From NCBI GenBank assembly GCA_019637095.1, contig JAHBWG010000060.1, positions 1 through 59,457 on the forward strand: a DNA stretch of 59,457 nt. Direction: 5' to 3'. Positions 25,836 to 35,171 of the stretch are shown piece after piece. The notes beneath the pieces were generated by a model that worked only from the letters and a program-made list of their open reading frames with translations, did no database searches and was not told the DNA's origin. Position 1 is the first letter of the stretch. Each line of letters starts with the position of its first letter. This DNA comes from Sandaracinaceae bacterium (GTDB lineage: Bacteria > Myxococcota_A > Polyangia > Polyangiales > Sandaracinaceae). The translations under genes were made by a program, and so were the position numbers.

Positions 25836-26282
25836 ATGGACGCTCTCGAGAGGAAGACGGGATGGGGCTCGCCGGCCGCGACGGTGCTCGAGGCGGCGGC
25901 GTACATGGCGTGGGCGGATGGCCGGATCGCGCCCGAGGAGGTCTCCGCGACCCGCGGGGTCGCGACGGTGCTCGGCGTCGCCGAGCTCGGCACGGTGGGC
26001 CCGGGGATCTTGTCGCGCGGGCCGGTCGAGCCCGCGGTGCTCTCCCTCGAGCGGCTCGGCCGCCGCGAGCGCGAGCTCGTCTACGCGACCGCCGCGTGGA
26101 TCGCGATGGCGGACGGAGTCGTCGACACCTCGGAGCAGCGCGCGCTCCGGATCCTGCAGGGCCGGCTCGGGCTCCGCGCGGAGCGCTGCGCGGACATCGA
26201 GGAGATGGTCTACATGCACTCGGGTGAGGGCGACTGGGATCGCCGCTACGCGAGCGTGTTGAACACGCTCGGCACGAGCTGA
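25836..26282 (+). CDS. TerB-like protein
   Basis: 148 aa. Two internal repeats, AAAYMAWADGRIAPEE and TAAWIAMADGVVDTSEQ, each with the xxADGxIxxxE helical motif, define the TerB/DjlA-N fold (acidic, possibly divalent-metal-binding). TerB-type domains occur in tellurite resistance and envelope-stress complexes; no other ter gene is nearby. ATG is preceded by GGAGGAATCG, a strong ribosome site. Confidence 0.82.
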   Translation: MDALERKTGWGSPAATVLEAAAYMAWADGRIAPEEVSATRGVATVLGVAELGTVGPGILSRGPVEPAVLSLERLGRRERELVYATAAWIAMADGVVDTSEQRALRILQGRLGLRAERCADIEEMVYMHSGEGDWDRRYASVLNTLGTS

Positions 26283-26452
26283 CTCGAGCGGACGCACACG
26301 AAGGACGCGAGGCTCGCGCGCGCGGTCGTCGTCGCCACGACGCATCGACGCCTCGAGGGCACGGGGGGCGGCGGGCCTGCGTCAGGCTGCGCCACCGGGC
26401 GCCGAGCGACGCGCTTCTCCGCCTGGAACGAGGCTTGCGCTCGTCGCCGAGC

Positions 26453-27106
26453 ATGAGCCACTCGAACGCGAGCCTCGCCTCGGCCCTCCTCCTCGCCAGC
26501 GTCGTCGGCTGTGACCCCGCGTGCCGCGCGGAGGGCGCGTGCGCGTTCGACCCCCCGGACGCGCTCGAGATCGACTCGCTCGGCGCGCTGTCGATCTCGG
26601 AGATCCGCCCCGCCGACGGCGTCGACTACGTCGCGCTCCACGTCGGCCGGAGCCCCGTCTCGACCTACGGCACGGCGTGCGCGCGCGCAGCGGACCCCGC
26701 GGCCTGCGGCGCCGCGATCGACGCGCTGCCCGCGGCGACCGGCTTCGGCAACGCGTGCGGCCTGCCGGCGATGTGCCCCGCGAGGCTCGTGGTCACCCGC
26801 GGCGACGAGGTGCTCGCGATCGACACGCTCGAGGGCATGCTCGACGTGCTCGGATCCATCGACGCGCCGGCCGAGGCGGCGCTCGTGGTCTTCGCGAGCC
26901 GGCCCGAGCGCGCGCTTCCCTACGCCGGCTACGACGTACACCGGGTCGCGGCGGTGCCGGGCGGCTTCGAGGTCTGGGCGACGTACCTCGAGTCGGACTG
27001 CGACCCGATCGTGACCCGCGGCGCCGTCGTGCACGTCCCGGCGAACGGCGCGCCGGACGTCGCGTGCGATCGCGTCACCTCGTGCACGCCCGACGTGTGC
27101 ATCTGA
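26453..27106 (+). CDS. Lipoprotein with DCDPIV motif, paralogous to N-terminal part of the ferritin-like lipoprotein
   Basis: 217 aa from ATG at 26453 (26435 is an alternative). Signal peptide ending in a lipobox SVVGC. Six or more further cysteines suggest disulfides in the envelope. Its C-terminal portion (GGFEVWATYLESDCDPIVTRGAVVHV) aligns with GGFEVIATQMTADCDPIVTERFLLFV of the lipoprotein at 30578-31930, and the LLGAIDTPADA / VLGSIDAPAEA blocks also match, so the two share a domain. No known family recognised. Confidence 0.75.
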   Translation: MSHSNASLASALLLASVVGCDPACRAEGACAFDPPDALEIDSLGALSISEIRPADGVDYVALHVGRSPVSTYGTACARAADPAACGAAIDALPAATGFGNACGLPAMCPARLVVTRGDEVLAIDTLEGMLDVLGSIDAPAEAALVVFASRPERALPYAGYDVHRVAAVPGGFEVWATYLESDCDPIVTRGAVVHVPANGAPDVACDRVTSCTPDVCI

Positions 27107-27240
27107 GCTTCGCTCCGCTCCGTCCGCGCGACGTGAGGCGTCGTCCACGCCTGACCCGAGCGCCGTGGAGGTGACGCTCGCTGGGCTCCCTTGAAGCGAG
27201 CGCACGCTTGAACGACCATCGTACGCACGGAGGTGATCCG

Positions 27241-29148
27241 ATGGCATCGACCCGCAGGCTCGGCGCGCTCTGGAACGTGATCGCGATCGTGATCGCGATC
27301 GCGATCGGGAGCTGTGACGGAGGCGGCGCGAGCGACGGTGGCACGTTCAGCCCCGACGGCGCGCCGCCCGACGGCGCCTTCGTCTCGCCGCCCGGCCTCG
27401 ACGAGTTCCTCGCCGAGAACCGCATCGTCCCGATGGAGCTCGGCCCCGACGGCATCGAGCGCGGCACGCTCGTGACGCCTGCCGATGGCGTGGCGCGCTT
27501 CTTCAGCCGGCGGCACGGCGCCGTCCTCGCGTTCGAGGTCGAGGGCGACGACGGCGCGCCGCTGAGCGGCGTCGAGGTCGTCGCGGAGGCGACCGAGGCG
27601 CGCTTCGCGTACCTGCTGCACGACCCGAGCGGCGCCACGTTGCCGGTGTTCTTCTCGACCGACCTGCCCGCCCCGGGCGAGCACCGCCACGTCGTCGACA
27701 GCGCGGACCTGCTCCTGCGCGACGCGCCGGTGCACGACTTCGACCCGGCCGCCGGCAACCCGTTCCGCGAAGCGTTCAGCTTCGTCGGCATCCTGAGCTC
27801 GACGCTCTTCCAGACCATCCTGCGGAGCGTCGTCGCGGGCGTGGCGATCGAGCTCTTGCGCCGCGCCGTGCTCACCACCTGCCGCACGATCTCCCCCGTG
27901 CACGTCGAGCTCTGCGATCGCATCGCGGCGGTCGTCGACGGGATCGCGAGCGCGGTGGCGGGCTTCCGCGTCTTCGGCGCCACCGCGTTCGGGGCGCTCG
28001 CCACGTTCGTCGGCGAGGCGCTCGCGCCGGAGTGTGCCGCGGTCGGCGCGAGCCTCGCCGGCTACGTCCGCGACCCCACCGATCAGACGAACCGCCGCAG
28101 CTACGGCGCGATCGCGCATCGCTACAACTACCTCCTCCACCGCCTCGTCAACGACCCCCCGCCCGGCGGCGCCGGGCCGTGGCTCGACACCGTCGTGCGT
28201 GAAGGCGCCGAGCTCGCGCAGGTCGGGCGCGTCGTGCGCGACGCCTACTTCGAGGCGTACAACCCCAGCCCGAGCCTCCAGCTCCGCGAGAGCGCGCTCA
28301 ACGTCGCGGCGGACGTGACCGGCAACATGCTCTCGCGCGACCGCACCTTCCGCGAGCTCGTCCTCGTCAGCCTCGAGATCGAGGAGGGCTACCTCGCGAT
28401 CCTGCGGATCCGCCCTGACGGCGCCACGTTCTCCCTGCGCCAGTGGCGCGTGGTGCGCGGCACGTTCGCCGAGATCGAGGTCGAGCGCGCCCTGCCCGGC
28501 TCGTCGTTCTTCGGCCCGCTCACGAGCTGCACGTTCGGGATCGTCGAGGGGCTCCTCGGGCAGCTCGAGCGCGACGGCGCGATCCTCGACGCCGAGGCGG
28601 AGCTCGACGCCAACGGGCTCGTGCAGACGATGTTGCGGGTGTGGGACCGGCGCGTGCGCTTCCTCTACGAGCAGGCGTACGGCGAGGAGATGCCGACCAC
28701 CTGCGAGTTCGACGACGAGTTCGAGCCGAACCAGACGTGGCAGCAAGCGGTCGCGCGGCCCGTGCCCACCATCCTCGACGGCTCCGGGCTCGTGCGCGCG
28801 CCCGACCTGCGCATCTGCCCGCTGCCCGGCGCGCGCGAGAGCGACTGGTACGCGTGGCCGAGCGGCCCGATCGAGCTGCGCGTGCAGGCCGCCATCGTCC
28901 CCGAGCCCGTGGTCGCGGGCCAGGAGCTCTGCTTCGACCTCCACTTCTACAGCGAGATCTACGAGATCGCGGAGTCCCCGCCGGACCACATCCGCGGGCC
29001 CTTCTGCGGCGCGTCGGGTGTCGTCGCGTCCGACCAGTTCGGCATCCGCCGCACGCTCGGCGAGCGCTGGAGCTACCTGCTCATGCACGTCTACCCGCGC
29101 GAGGTCGAGAGCGGCGCGTTCGTCTACGAAGCGCGCTTCACCCCGTGA
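27241..29148 (+). CDS. Large lipoprotein with PPC-like C-terminal domain
   Basis: 635 aa from ATG at 27241 preceded by GGAGGTGATCCG. The signal sequence is built from repeated I-A / V-I-A codons (GATCGC hexamers) and ends in AIGSC. An Asp/Gly/Pro-rich spacer follows, then an uncharacterised mostly helical body (about 60-470), and a C-terminal stretch beginning EFEPNQTWQQAV with DLRICPLPGARESDWYAW, resembling bacterial pre-peptidase C-terminal (PPC) beta-sandwich domains. Exported and membrane-anchored; function unknown. Confidence 0.78.
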   Translation: MASTRRLGALWNVIAIVIAIAIGSCDGGGASDGGTFSPDGAPPDGAFVSPPGLDEFLAENRIVPMELGPDGIERGTLVTPADGVARFFSRRHGAVLAFEVEGDDGAPLSGVEVVAEATEARFAYLLHDPSGATLPVFFSTDLPAPGEHRHVVDSADLLLRDAPVHDFDPAAGNPFREAFSFVGILSSTLFQTILRSVVAGVAIELLRRAVLTTCRTISPVHVELCDRIAAVVDGIASAVAGFRVFGATAFGALATFVGEALAPECAAVGASLAGYVRDPTDQTNRRSYGAIAHRYNYLLHRLVNDPPPGGAGPWLDTVVREGAELAQVGRVVRDAYFEAYNPSPSLQLRESALNVAADVTGNMLSRDRTFRELVLVSLEIEEGYLAILRIRPDGATFSLRQWRVVRGTFAEIEVERALPGSSFFGPLTSCTFGIVEGLLGQLERDGAILDAEAELDANGLVQTMLRVWDRRVRFLYEQAYGEEMPTTCEFDDEFEPNQTWQQAVARPVPTILDGSGLVRAPDLRICPLPGARESDWYAWPSGPIELRVQAAIVPEPVVAGQELCFDLHFYSEIYEIAESPPDHIRGPFCGASGVVASDQFGIRRTLGERWSYLLMHVYPREVESGAFVYEARFTP

Positions 29149-29167
29149 GGCGCGTACGCGCGCCTTT
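29149..29167 (+). terminator. Short hairpin terminator
   Basis: GGCGCG-TACG-CGCGCC followed by TTT, directly after the lipoprotein stop. A compact intrinsic-terminator-like structure with a very short U run. Confidence 0.55.
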
Positions 29168-29293
29168 CGACGACTCGGGGCGAGCGCGGATGGAGCGAGC
29201 TCACGCGCGCGGTGGGAAGGGCTCGCGCGCGATCTGGTGCGCCGTCGCGGGGCGAGCCCTGGTTCTTCCGGTCGTTCGGCGCGCTCGCCCGGC

Positions 29294-30325
29294 TCACGCC
29301 TTGCGCTGCGCGAGGACGACCTTGTACGTGTCCGCGCGGGTCACCATGTCGTCGTAGAGCCGGGTGCCCGGGTCGCGACAGAGGTTGCGCATCGCCACGC
29401 TCGCCTCCTCGCGCTTGCGCGGTCCGAAGTGCGGGAGGCGGAAGGCGATGAACTTGTCGAGCGCCTGCTGGATGTACGCCTCGATCCGCGCCTGGTCCTG
29501 ATCGCGCGCGAGGATCGCCTCCTCCGTGACGTCCTCGACCTCGAGCACCTCGATCCCGATCGACGCCATGAAGTCGAAGCACGGCTGCCAGGCGATGTCG
29601 GGGATCGCGTTGCCCCAGACGAGGAACCCGCCGGGCTTGAGGATGCGGCGCGCCGAGCGGAAGAACTTGCGATCCTCCTCGGTCATCACCTCGCCCTGGT
29701 CGGTCACGTGCGTCTCGCAGACCGCGACGACGTCGGCGACCTCGTCGCCCATCGGGAGCTGCGTCGCGTCGGCCCGCGTCGCGACCAGCCGGCCGCGGTG
29801 GCGCGGCGCGAACTGCGCGCGGCAAGTGTCGACGCCGGCCTGCTGCATGTCGACCGCCTCGTACGTGCACTTCGGGAACACGTGGGTGCAGATGTGGTTC
29901 GCGCCGGCGCCGGTCCCGCAGCCCATCTCCACGAGGTGGATGCGGCCGTCGCGCTCCGCCGCGAGCTTCTGGATCGCGTCGAAGTGCATCAGCCCGGTGT
30001 ACGCGTTCTTGCCGAAGCGCTGCGGCTCGTCGGCCGCGATCGGCCCCGGACCCCAGCGCTCGGGCCAGGCGTAGCCCCAGGTGTTGAACGTGAACTGGAA
30101 CGGGATCCCCAGCTCGCTCTTCACCTCGCCGACCGAGCGGAACATCGAGTAGAGCAGCGAGTAGACCGACTGCTTGGTGTAGTCCGCCTCGTCGACGTGG
30201 CCGTCGGTCGCCGACACGCTCGAGCCGTTCTCGAACGCGCCGCTCGCCACCCACGCGGTGACGATGGCCTGCAGCTCTGGCATCGAATACGCGCGCTCTT
30301 CACTCAGGCTCTTCAGGAGATCCAT
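29294..30325 (-). CDS. Class I SAM-dependent methyltransferase
   Basis: 343 aa from ATG at 30325 with a purine-rich GAGCGAAGAAG upstream; the longer open frame is not supported. Motif I is HLVEMGCGTGAGANHIC (about residues 112-128), with an acidic strand end YEAVDMQQAG, then DVVAVCETHVTD and a post-motif ILKPGGFLVWGNAIPD. The N-terminal about 100-residue helical region with FNTWGYAWPERWGPG resembles C-methyltransferases of secondary metabolism. Substrate unknown; neighbours are lipoproteins and give no clue. Confidence 0.85.
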   Translation of the reverse strand: MDLLKSLSEERAYSMPELQAIVTAWVASGAFENGSSVSATDGHVDEADYTKQSVYSLLYSMFRSVGEVKSELGIPFQFTFNTWGYAWPERWGPGPIAADEPQRFGKNAYTGLMHFDAIQKLAAERDGRIHLVEMGCGTGAGANHICTHVFPKCTYEAVDMQQAGVDTCRAQFAPRHRGRLVATRADATQLPMGDEVADVVAVCETHVTDQGEVMTEEDRKFFRSARRILKPGGFLVWGNAIPDIAWQPCFDFMASIGIEVLEVEDVTEEAILARDQDQARIEAYIQQALDKFIAFRLPHFGPRKREEASVAMRNLCRDPGTRLYDDMVTRADTYKVVLAQRKA

Positions 30326-30577
30326 GCTTCTTCGCTCCAAGAAACGTCTCGAGGCCCGCGGGGCGGTGCGCCGCGGGGGACGATGGAGGGCACACATCGA
30401 CGACGATGCGGGCCGCCTCGCGCGGGGACTCTCGCGCGACAACGACCGCGGCGCCAGGCGAATCAACCCCGCCTCCGCGACCGTCGCGCGCCTGTGCCGC
30501 ACCGTGCCGTCCCGCCGGCGGTGAAGCTGGTTTCCTTGGTACAGCGCGCTGGCGCGCCGCGTGTAGACTCGGCGCGC

Positions 30578-31930
30578 ATGACTTCACCCTGCGATCGTCC
30601 CTCGCTCGCTTCCATCATCGGCGCGCACCGCACGCCCATCGAGCGCATGCTCCGCGTGATCGCCGGCGCGTCGATCGCCGCCAGCCTCGGCGCGGCGACC
30701 GGATGCGGCCCGGCGCGCTTCGATGACCCAGGCTTTCGCACGCCCACCTGCGACGAGGCTCACCGCTGGCAGGCGGTCCGCGGGATCACCACGGCCACGC
30801 CTCGAACGCACCTGCTCGCGGGTGGCGCGGCCATGAGCGGCGAGCCGTTCTTGCTGGACGAGGTCGGCGAGCGCTGCGCCGACGCCGTCTCGAGCGAGAC
30901 CTGCGAGGCCGAGGTCCTCGCCGCGCTCCGGTCCCGCTCGCGCATCATCGTCTCGACCGACGGGGGCACGTTGACGCGCTTCATCGGCAGGGACGGCGCG
31001 GTCGAGCTGCTCGGCGCGATCGACACCCCGGCCGACGCGCTCCTGCGCGCATGGAGCGCGGGGTACGACATGGTCTGCGGCGCGGTCGGGCGCGCCGCCG
31101 TGCGCGAAGTGGAGGGTGGCTTCGAGGTCATCGCCACGCAGATGACGGCGGACTGCGATCCGATCGTCACCGAGCGTTTCTTGCTCTTCGTGAGCTCCGC
31201 CGGCGACATCGTCGTCCTCGAGCGCGAGGAGGTCTCGCGCATGGAGGGTGTGTGCGTCGGCCGCCGCCCCGAGGGCCTCGCGCCGGTGAGCGTCAGCGCA
31301 TCCGAGCGCGCGCTCGGATCGCACCTCGCCGAGATCGCGCGGCTCGAGGCGAGCGCGGTGATCGCGTTCGAGATCCTCGAGCGCGAGCTCGACGCGCTCG
31401 GTGCGCCGGCCGATCTCCTCGCTGCAGTCCGCGACGCGCGCGCCGACGAGGTACGGCACGCCGAGGTGATGAGCCGGCTCGCGCGCGCACGCGGTGGCGT
31501 CGTCGAGGCGCCGGTCGTCGCGCCGTGCCCGCTGCGTGACGCGCTCGCGATCGCCCTCGAGAACGCGGTCGAAGGGTGCGTGCGCGAGACGTATGGCGCG
31601 GTGGTCGGCCTCCACCAGGCCGCGTGCGCCGCGGACCCCGAGCTCGCGGCGGCGATGCAGACGATCGCCGAGGACGAGCTGCGCCACTCGGCGCTGTCGT
31701 GGCGCGTCGCGGCCTTCGTCGAGCCGCGGCTCACGCCAGCGCAGCGTCACCTGGTCGAGCAGGCGCGGGCGAGCGCGCTGGTGGCGCTGCGTGCCGAGGT
31801 CGCGCACTCGGTCGACGACGCGCTGGTTCGCGAGCTCGGCGTCCCGACGCCCGAGATCGCCATGGAGATCGCGCGCCGCCTCGAGGCGGCCCTGGCCGAC
31901 GACGCAGCGTGCGCTCACCCAGGCTCGTAG
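30578..31930 (+). CDS. Putative lipoprotein with ferritin-like di-iron domain
   Basis: 450 aa. N-terminal signal with a weak lipobox ending ATGC (Cys43). Residues about 50-230 share a domain with the lipoprotein at 26453-27106. Residues about 240-440 form a four-helix ferritin-like domain with two ExxH motifs (E291-VR-H294 and E367-LR-H370) and candidate partner glutamates E257, E333/E337, a complete di-iron ligand set. This implies an exported di-iron oxidase or peroxide-handling protein, unusual because ferritin-like enzymes are normally cytoplasmic. The 3' end overlaps the convergent YARHG gene by 16 bp. Confidence 0.78.
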   Translation: MTSPCDRPSLASIIGAHRTPIERMLRVIAGASIAASLGAATGCGPARFDDPGFRTPTCDEAHRWQAVRGITTATPRTHLLAGGAAMSGEPFLLDEVGERCADAVSSETCEAEVLAALRSRSRIIVSTDGGTLTRFIGRDGAVELLGAIDTPADALLRAWSAGYDMVCGAVGRAAVREVEGGFEVIATQMTADCDPIVTERFLLFVSSAGDIVVLEREEVSRMEGVCVGRRPEGLAPVSVSASERALGSHLAEIARLEASAVIAFEILERELDALGAPADLLAAVRDARADEVRHAEVMSRLARARGGVVEAPVVAPCPLRDALAIALENAVEGCVRETYGAVVGLHQAACAADPELAAAMQTIAEDELRHSALSWRVAAFVEPRLTPAQRHLVEQARASALVALRAEVAHSVDDALVRELGVPTPEIAMEIARRLEAALADDAACAHPGS

Positions 31931-33027
31931 TGCCCGCGGGCCACGAGCTGGAGCGCGCCGCACGCGGGCGGCACCTCGAAGCGCAGCACGAGGACGTCGC
32001 CGCGCCGGAGCACGCGCGGGCGCACCGGCTCGGCCGGATCGACGCGCACACCGTCGACCTCGAGCCAGACCCCCTCGAGGAACGTGGTCTCCGGCTCCTC
32101 CTCGCGCAGCTCGACCTCGAGCGTGCGGCCGGTGCAGCGCTCTGCGCCGAGCGAGAGCGAGTCCACGCCGGCGAGGCTCGCGCGGTTGCGCCGCACGAGG
32201 ATCTCGCCGACGCGTCGCGCGCCGCCTGCGTCGACGACGTAGACGTGCGGGCAGGCCGCGAAGAAGGCGTGCAGGGCGGTGAGACGCCCGCGCGCATCGA
32301 ACGTCAGCTCCAGCGCCTCGTAGCCTTCGCAGTCCTCGCTGTCGGCGGTCACGCACGAGATGCTCGGCACGCTCGTCAACACGCTCACCGTGCCCGGACC
32401 GCCGAGCGCGTGCTCCAGCGGCGTCGGCACGACGGGCGTGCGCTGCGTGAAGCGGAACATCTCGGGCGTCCGCAGGAGCTCGCGCACCTCGGCACGCGTG
32501 CTCGGTCCTCCGCCGACGAACACGCGCGCGGGGATCGACGGTCGACCTTCGGCGAGCGCCGCGAACCAGCGCTCGACGAGCCGCCGCACGCGCGCCGGTA
32601 CCTCGGGCCGCGCCTCGCGACATCGCCGCCCCATCGCGTCGAGCCAGCGCTGGTTGCCCCTCGCGACCGCCGTCCACCGCGCCGGCCGCGCGCGATACCG
32701 CCGCACGCGATACCACGGCTGCGCGGTGAAGTAGGCGCGCCACGCCGGGTCGCGGATGCGCTCGCCGAGCGCCGCGCCGATCGCGAGCGACGCGTACTGC
32801 AGCTCGCGACACGCCAGCGCGTCGGGCCGCTCGAGCAGCGACCACGGCATCCTCCCCTCGTCGCAGCGGTCGCCGCACGCGGCGCAGTACGCCGCGGGGA
32901 GCTCGGCGTGCGCGACGTGCGCGAGCCAGAGCTCGGGCCGCTCGCACGAGTACACTTCGCGGGGCAGCTGCGCGGCCGCCGGGGCGGCGCCTGCGAGCGC
33001 GAGGGCGAAGAGGAGCGCGGCACGCAC
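31915..33027 (-). CDS. Secreted YARHG-domain protein
   Basis: 370 aa with a clear signal peptide (ALLFALALAGAAPAAAQ). YASLAIGAALGERIRDPAWRAYF followed by QPWYRVR (about residues 78-108) fits the YARHG domain, an extracellular module of unknown function found in bacterial lipoproteins and peptidases. The C-terminal third is beta-rich (GRTLEVELREEE..., DVLVLRFEVPPACGALQL). Several Cys pairs in the mature protein. It overlaps the convergent ferritin-like gene at 31915-31930. Confidence 0.72.
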   Translation of the reverse strand: MRAALLFALALAGAAPAAAQLPREVYSCERPELWLAHVAHAELPAAYCAACGDRCDEGRMPWSLLERPDALACRELQYASLAIGAALGERIRDPAWRAYFTAQPWYRVRRYRARPARWTAVARGNQRWLDAMGRRCREARPEVPARVRRLVERWFAALAEGRPSIPARVFVGGGPSTRAEVRELLRTPEMFRFTQRTPVVPTPLEHALGGPGTVSVLTSVPSISCVTADSEDCEGYEALELTFDARGRLTALHAFFAACPHVYVVDAGGARRVGEILVRRNRASLAGVDSLSLGAERCTGRTLEVELREEEPETTFLEGVWLEVDGVRVDPAEPVRPRVLRRGDVLVLRFEVPPACGALQLVARGHYEPG

Positions 33028-33095
33028 GGGCGTCGAACCGACCGCAGCGCAGGCGGCATTCCGCGCGTCGGGCGCACCGCCCGGTCCCGCATGAG

Positions 33096-34130
33096 ATGGC
33101 GGATACTGGCGAGGTGAAGGGCCCGACGATGCGGGTGCGCCTCGAGCGCGCCGAGCTCACGCTCACCGAGCCGCTGATCGTGCGCGGCACCGTGCGACTG
33201 CGCGTCGCGAGCCCCGTGTACGTGCGTCGCCTCGCGGTCGAAGCGATCGTGCACACGCGGCTCGACGAGCCGGACGCCGAAGGCGACCGTTTCGAAGAGC
33301 GCGCCGCCGAGGTCGACGTGTTCGACGGCCTCCTCGAGCCGGAACGCGACGAGCACCCGTTCGAGCTCCGCGTCCCTGCGGCGCCGTGCACGCTCTCGGC
33401 GCTCGGGGCCCACATGACCTACGAGATCCGCGCGAGCGCCGTCTTCGACCACGAGGACCGCCGGAGCGTCGCGAGCGCGGCGCTGCGCGTGGACCCAGCG
33501 ACGCACCTCGGCGACCTCCGGATCTCGCGGCATCACCCCACGACGCGCGGCCTCGCCGGCACGGTGCTCGGCGCGGGCGCCGTCCTGCTCGGCGCGCTCG
33601 GGGCGCGCATGCTCCTCGCGAGCGAGCACTCGAATGAGCCGGACCGCATCCTCGCGGCCATCGCGGTGGGCCTGATCGTCATCGGCGCGGGCGTCGCGGC
33701 GCACCAGCTCCGGCGGTTCCTCCGGGAGCGGGCGCTGGGCGCCCATCGGCTTCGCATCGCCCCGCTCGACGGGTACCGCCACGCCGACGGCCGCCAGCTC
33801 GTCCGGATCGAGCTGCCGCCGCGTGCCGGCGCGGTCTCGGCCATCCTCTCGGCCACGGCGCGTCGCACGCGCTACGAGGCGGTCGGCTCGGGCAGCGACC
33901 GGAGCCTCGTCGAGCACGTCTCGACCGACCGCCTCTCGATGATCTCGGCGCACGCCCACTCGACGCCCGACGGGCGGATGGCCATCGACGTCCCGTTGCC
34001 CGCGACCGCGCCGCCGCCATCCTTCGATGGGCCGCGGCTCTCGGTCGAGTGGAGCCTGCGCCTGATCTACGAAGGGAGCGGCGCCCTCGACCCGATCCCG
34101 CTCGTCGCGCTGCCGCCACCCGCCGAGTGA
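33096..34130 (+). CDS. Two-helix membrane protein with arrestin-like beta domain
   Basis: 344 aa from ATG at 33096 (33129 is an alternative start). Residues about 15-135 are a beta-rich domain (VRLERAELTLTEPLIVRGTVRLRV, TYEIRASAVF) whose strand pattern recalls arrestin/Spo0M-type sandwiches. Two hydrophobic helices (about 150-170 and 186-205) form a membrane hairpin, followed by a second beta-rich domain (residues 215-340). No enzyme motif. Divergent from the YARHG gene. Family not recognised. Confidence 0.7.
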   Translation: MADTGEVKGPTMRVRLERAELTLTEPLIVRGTVRLRVASPVYVRRLAVEAIVHTRLDEPDAEGDRFEERAAEVDVFDGLLEPERDEHPFELRVPAAPCTLSALGAHMTYEIRASAVFDHEDRRSVASAALRVDPATHLGDLRISRHHPTTRGLAGTVLGAGAVLLGALGARMLLASEHSNEPDRILAAIAVGLIVIGAGVAAHQLRRFLRERALGAHRLRIAPLDGYRHADGRQLVRIELPPRAGAVSAILSATARRTRYEAVGSGSDRSLVEHVSTDRLSMISAHAHSTPDGRMAIDVPLPATAPPPSFDGPRLSVEWSLRLIYEGSGALDPIPLVALPPPAE

Positions 34131-34170
34131 GCCAGCAACCGAAGTCGATGCCCCGCATCACGCTCGCACC

Positions 34171-34200
34171 GAGAATGACGAGATGACGAGGATCGTCCCC
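34171..34200. repeat. Short ~30-bp dispersed motif, copy 2
   Basis: Contains ATGACGAGGATCGTCCCC, the same core as 8757-8787, with GACGA-GGA-TCGTC dyad. Located between convergent genes, 30 bases past the NmrA-like stop. Confidence 0.45.
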
Positions 34201-34229
34201 GGCCTCTTCGGCGCAGGCGCGGCGCGCCG

Positions 34230-35096
34230 TCAGGCGAGCGCGGGGGAGAGGACCTCCTCGAGGGTGACCGTCCCGCGCACCGCGTCGCCCTTGCCCTCGA
34301 AGGTCACGAGCCCGGCGGCGAGGCCCTCCGTCATCTCGCGGTAGAGCCCCGCCACGTTCGCGGACAGGCCGAAGCCGGTGAGCGTCGGGACCATCGCGTC
34401 GATCGGCAGGACGAGCGGGCGCACCTCCCGACCGAGCGCCTCGGTCGCGATGCGCGCCGCGTCGGCGAAGCTGTAGTCACGCGGCCCCGCGAGCTCGATC
34501 CACCGGTGCTCGCTCGGCGGCGCGAGCAGCGCCTCGGCCGACACGCGCCCGATGTCCGCCGTCGCGATCATCGGGAACGGGTAGCTCTCGCCGCCCCCGA
34601 ACACCGGGACCACGCCGTCGCCCTTCATCGCGCCCACCGAGGAGAGCAGGTTCTCCATGAAGTACGCCGCGCGCACGAACGTGAAGCGCGTCGCCTGCGC
34701 CTTCGGCAGCTGCGTCTCGGCGTAGTGCGTGATCACGATCGGCCCGGTGCCGGTCGCGTGCTGCGCCCCGACCGAAGAGAGCACGACGGCGTGCGGCACG
34801 GCGGCCTCGCGCAGCGCGCCGACGAGGCCGTCGACGATGCGCGCGCCGCGCCCGACCAGGTCCGCGCTCGCGAGATCCGGCGGCACGAGGAGGTACGCGC
34901 CCTCGGCGCCGGCGAGCGCCGGCGCCAGCGTCGAGGCGTCGAGCACGTCGCCCCGCACCACCTCGGCCCCGCGCGCCGCGAGCGCCTCCACCTTCGCTGG
35001 GTCGCGCACGACCACGCGCACCTCCGCGCCGCGATCGAGCAGCGCGCTCGCGACGACCTTCCCCGTGTTCCCCGTGGCTCCGAAGACGACGTACAT
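34230..35096 (-). CDS. NmrA-like NAD(P)-binding protein
   Basis: 288 aa from ATG at 35096. Begins MYVVFGATGNTGKVVASALL, the G-A-T-G-N-T-G dinucleotide motif of atypical SDRs (NmrA / SDR5), then VVVRDPAKVEALAARGAEVVRGDVLD and VRAAYFMENLLS. Members are NAD(P)H sensors or reductases without the classical YxxxK site. Divergent from the LysR gene across 106 bases containing an inverted repeat, the usual layout for a LysR target gene. Confidence 0.87.
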   Translation of the reverse strand: MYVVFGATGNTGKVVASALLDRGAEVRVVVRDPAKVEALAARGAEVVRGDVLDASTLAPALAGAEGAYLLVPPDLASADLVGRGARIVDGLVGALREAAVPHAVVLSSVGAQHATGTGPIVITHYAETQLPKAQATRFTFVRAAYFMENLLSSVGAMKGDGVVPVFGGGESYPFPMIATADIGRVSAEALLAPPSEHRWIELAGPRDYSFADAARIATEALGREVRPLVLPIDAMVPTLTGFGLSANVAGLYREMTEGLAAGLVTFEGKGDAVRGTVTLEEVLSPALA

Positions 35097-35171
35097 GGCT
35101 CTCTCTCGTCCTTTCCCGCGGCGAGTCCCGCGAACGAACGAGAACCTACGGCCGCCCGGGTCATGCGCCCA

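Noticed and set aside
26929-29088. 719-residue minus-strand frame
   Set aside because: Shadow of the large PPC-like lipoprotein; no start site or motif.
30530-30577. Sigma-70 promoter TTGGTA...TAGACT upstream of the ferritin-like gene
   Set aside because: The spacer is about 22 bases, too long for a normal promoter.
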